From contig NZ_JAUNDY010000004.1 of assembly GCF_030525845.1 (NCBI RefSeq), positions 59,829 through 123,828 on the forward strand: a stretch of DNA of 64,000 nt, written 5' to 3'. This document shows positions 62,917 to 64,000 of the stretch, in pieces. The translations under genes and the position numbers were made by a program. Origin of the DNA: Moraxella sp. Lineage in GTDB: Bacteria; Pseudomonadota; Gammaproteobacteria; Pseudomonadales; Moraxellaceae. The notes beneath the pieces were generated by a model. That model was not told where the DNA came from and did not search any database. It saw only the letters and a program-made list of their open reading frames with translations. The stretch's first letter is position 1. The number at the start of each line of letters is the position of its first letter.

Positions 62917-63798
62917 TCAAGCATGCGATGTGGTTGCAAAACGCACCGCCAGAACATCTAAGAGCCTTTGGACTTTGGCAGGCTGAAACTCCTTGTTGGG
63001 TAGCCTTGCCACCAAGTACAATGACGGTAAGGCGTACTCATCTAGCACAGGCACCAACTCGCCACGCTCCAAAAACGGTGTAGCATCAAGCTTATTTGCT
63101 TTTACGATGCCATGCCCTGCCACCGCCAAGCCTAAGGCAGTATTGACATCGTTGGTGCTGACACGACTGGCGACGTTGATTTTTTTGCCATCGGCGAACA
63201 GCAAGGGAGAATCGTCAAGAGCCACAAAACCATGCTCACGCAAATCGTCACGACCGTTGATGAGGGTCTGTGTTTCTAGATACTTGGGCGATGCCAGTAG
63301 CATTTGACAAACATTGCCAAACTTCGCCTGATGAACCCCATCATCAGGTGCTCTATCAGTCAGCCCTATCATCACATCTATTGGTTCATAATCCAAATCG
63401 CAGAATTTATCTTTTTGGACAAAACGCAAGGACAACTCTTTATTATCATCAAGCCAATCAGACAAAGCAGACATCACATAAGCACCGATGGCAGAAGTGG
63501 TTGTGGCGATGGTCAGATTGCCAAAAACCTCATCACGCAAGCAGGCAACCTGATTCCAGCCAATCTCGGCAGCAGTTACCATGTCGGTGGCAGAACGATA
63601 AAAAAGCTCGCCTGCTTCGGTCAGGCTGATTTTACGTGTGGAGCGTTGTAAAAGCACCATGCCTAAGTCGGATTCAAGTGAGCGAATCTGCTGACTGACG
63701 GCACTGGTGGTTACGTTAAATTCTCTGGCAGCTTCGCTAAATGAGCCAAATCGAACTACGGAGGCAAATACTGCCATCGCGCGCAAATGGTCTAACAT
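62917..63798 (-). CDS. LysR-family transcriptional regulator
   Basis: LysR-type regulator with an N-terminal winged HTH and a C-terminal effector-binding domain. It has 293 residues from ATG 63798, which follows GAGGG; longer starts are unlikely. HTH: LRAMAVFASVVRFGSFSEAAREFNVTTSAVSQQIRSLE with LGMVLLQRSTRKISLTEAG. The effector domain (FGNLTIATTTSAIGAYVMSALSDWLDDN) is periplasmic-binding-like. The ligand is unknown. It is divergent from a gene starting at 63924, the usual target position. Confidence 0.92.
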   Translation of the reverse strand: MLDHLRAMAVFASVVRFGSFSEAAREFNVTTSAVSQQIRSLESDLGMVLLQRSTRKISLTEAGELFYRSATDMVTAAEIGWNQVACLRDEVFGNLTIATTTSAIGAYVMSALSDWLDDNKELSLRFVQKDKFCDLDYEPIDVMIGLTDRAPDDGVHQAKFGNVCQMLLASPKYLETQTLINGRDDLREHGFVALDDSPLLFADGKKINVASRVSTNDVNTALGLAVAGHGIVKANKLDATPFLERGELVPVLDEYALPSLYLVARLPNKEFQPAKVQRLLDVLAVRFATTSHA

Positions 63799-63923
63799 AA
63801 TACCCTCATTGTTGTGTTTATTAGTCCCTTTATATTTAAAGAGTGTTAAATTAATAATACAATCAACAATCAAATATTATATTCATTGCCAATATAAATC
63901 TAACACACCATTAGGATTAATAA

Positions 63924-64000
63924 ATGTTTCGTGTTATTAACTTATTACCACTCAACTTCGCTAACAACCTTAATCAACTTTTAGGCGTAATTATATCAGC
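63924..64000 (+). CDS. Start of an unknown gene cut by the window edge, divergent from the LysR regulator
   Basis: ATG at 63924 follows TTAGGA with 8-bp spacing and is open to the last base: MFRVINLLPLNFANNLNQLL and onward, 25 codons. The divergent arrangement with a LysR gene, 125 bp apart, is typical of a regulated target. The product cannot be named from so few residues; the start is mildly hydrophobic. Confidence 0.4.
   Translation, partial: MFRVINLLPLNFANNLNQLLGVIIS

Noticed and set aside
1..64000. CRISPR array, rRNA or tRNA genes, prophage or intact insertion sequence
   Set aside because: I scanned for direct-repeat arrays, tRNA T-loop/anticodon patterns and transposase-like proteins and found none that hold up; small RNAs without known motifs cannot be excluded.

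Overview
The window is about 64 kb of a gammaproteobacterial chromosome that looks like Moraxellaceae, most likely Moraxella. This is an inference from the low-to-moderate G+C, the Pseudomonas/Acinetobacter-type proteins (class II aldolase, Fpr, PilZ, GlnE, a DmdC-like acyl-CoA dehydrogenase) and the Moraxella/Neisseria-like surface genes (a TonB-dependent heme/hemoglobin receptor and homopolymer-tract genes). Nearly all of it is ordinary, tightly packed core genome with short operons and hairpin terminators. I see no rRNA, tRNA, CRISPR array, prophage or intact insertion sequence.

Layout. 1-3.1 kb: end of the ISC iron-sulfur operon (hscB, hscA, fdx). 3.1-3.95 kb: an orphan amino-acid-type ABC solute-binding lipoprotein, out of frame at a C9 tract. 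4.1-9 kb: fba, ruvA, trmO, fpr, radA. 9-11.8 kb: a thiamine-precursor ABC transporter (permease, binding protein, ATPase) interrupted by a consensus promoter, a TPP riboswitch, a 26-codon ORF and a strong terminator. 11.9-14.7 kb: an ABC exporter and a Sel1/TPR-like periplasmic protein. 14.8-16.6 kb: two cell-wall proteins (RlpA-like, MltF-like). 17.4-25.7 kb: acyl-CoA dehydrogenase, a Gcr-type membrane protein, an unknown membrane protein, a PIF1-like helicase and a GAPDH/E4PDH-family enzyme. 25.8-29.5 kb: minus-strand group rluD-pgeF-herA-like-DUF1315. 29.6-35.3 kb: bamD, pilZ, glnE (minus), tusD, tusC-like, tusE. 35.3-42.3 kb: a CcoI-type copper ATPase (minus) and two large unknown lipoproteins. 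43.1-52.8 kb: infA, a lipase-like hydrolase, a minus-strand operon (coiled-coil protein, clpS, trmB, flavoprotein), cstA, aat, hslO, an unusual matrixin metalloprotease, orn and a small HTH regulator. 53-57.8 kb: heme receptor, a frameshifted solitary adenine methyltransferase, a small MITE-like inverted-repeat element and an unknown secreted protein. 57.8-64 kb: aroC, prmB, roxA, an AarF/ABC1 kinase, a LysR regulator and the start of a divergent gene.

Most notable signals. (1) Two genes are each exactly one base out of frame at a homopolymer: the solute-binding lipoprotein (C9, straight after its lipobox region) and the D12-class DNA adenine methyltransferase (T7). Changing each tract by one base restores a full-length, family-like protein, so phase variation or recent inactivation is possible, as is sequencing error. 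(2) The thiYZ leader looks built for translation-coupled attenuation: the Shine-Dalgarno of a 26-codon ORF lies in the 3' part of the TPP aptamer, and its stop codon lies inside the terminator hairpin. (3) A 166-bp element with imperfect ~32-bp terminal inverted repeats lies beside the broken methyltransferase and carries a second C9 run. (4) Two adjacent large lipoproteins of unknown function look distantly related, and the gap between them contains nested inverted repeats.
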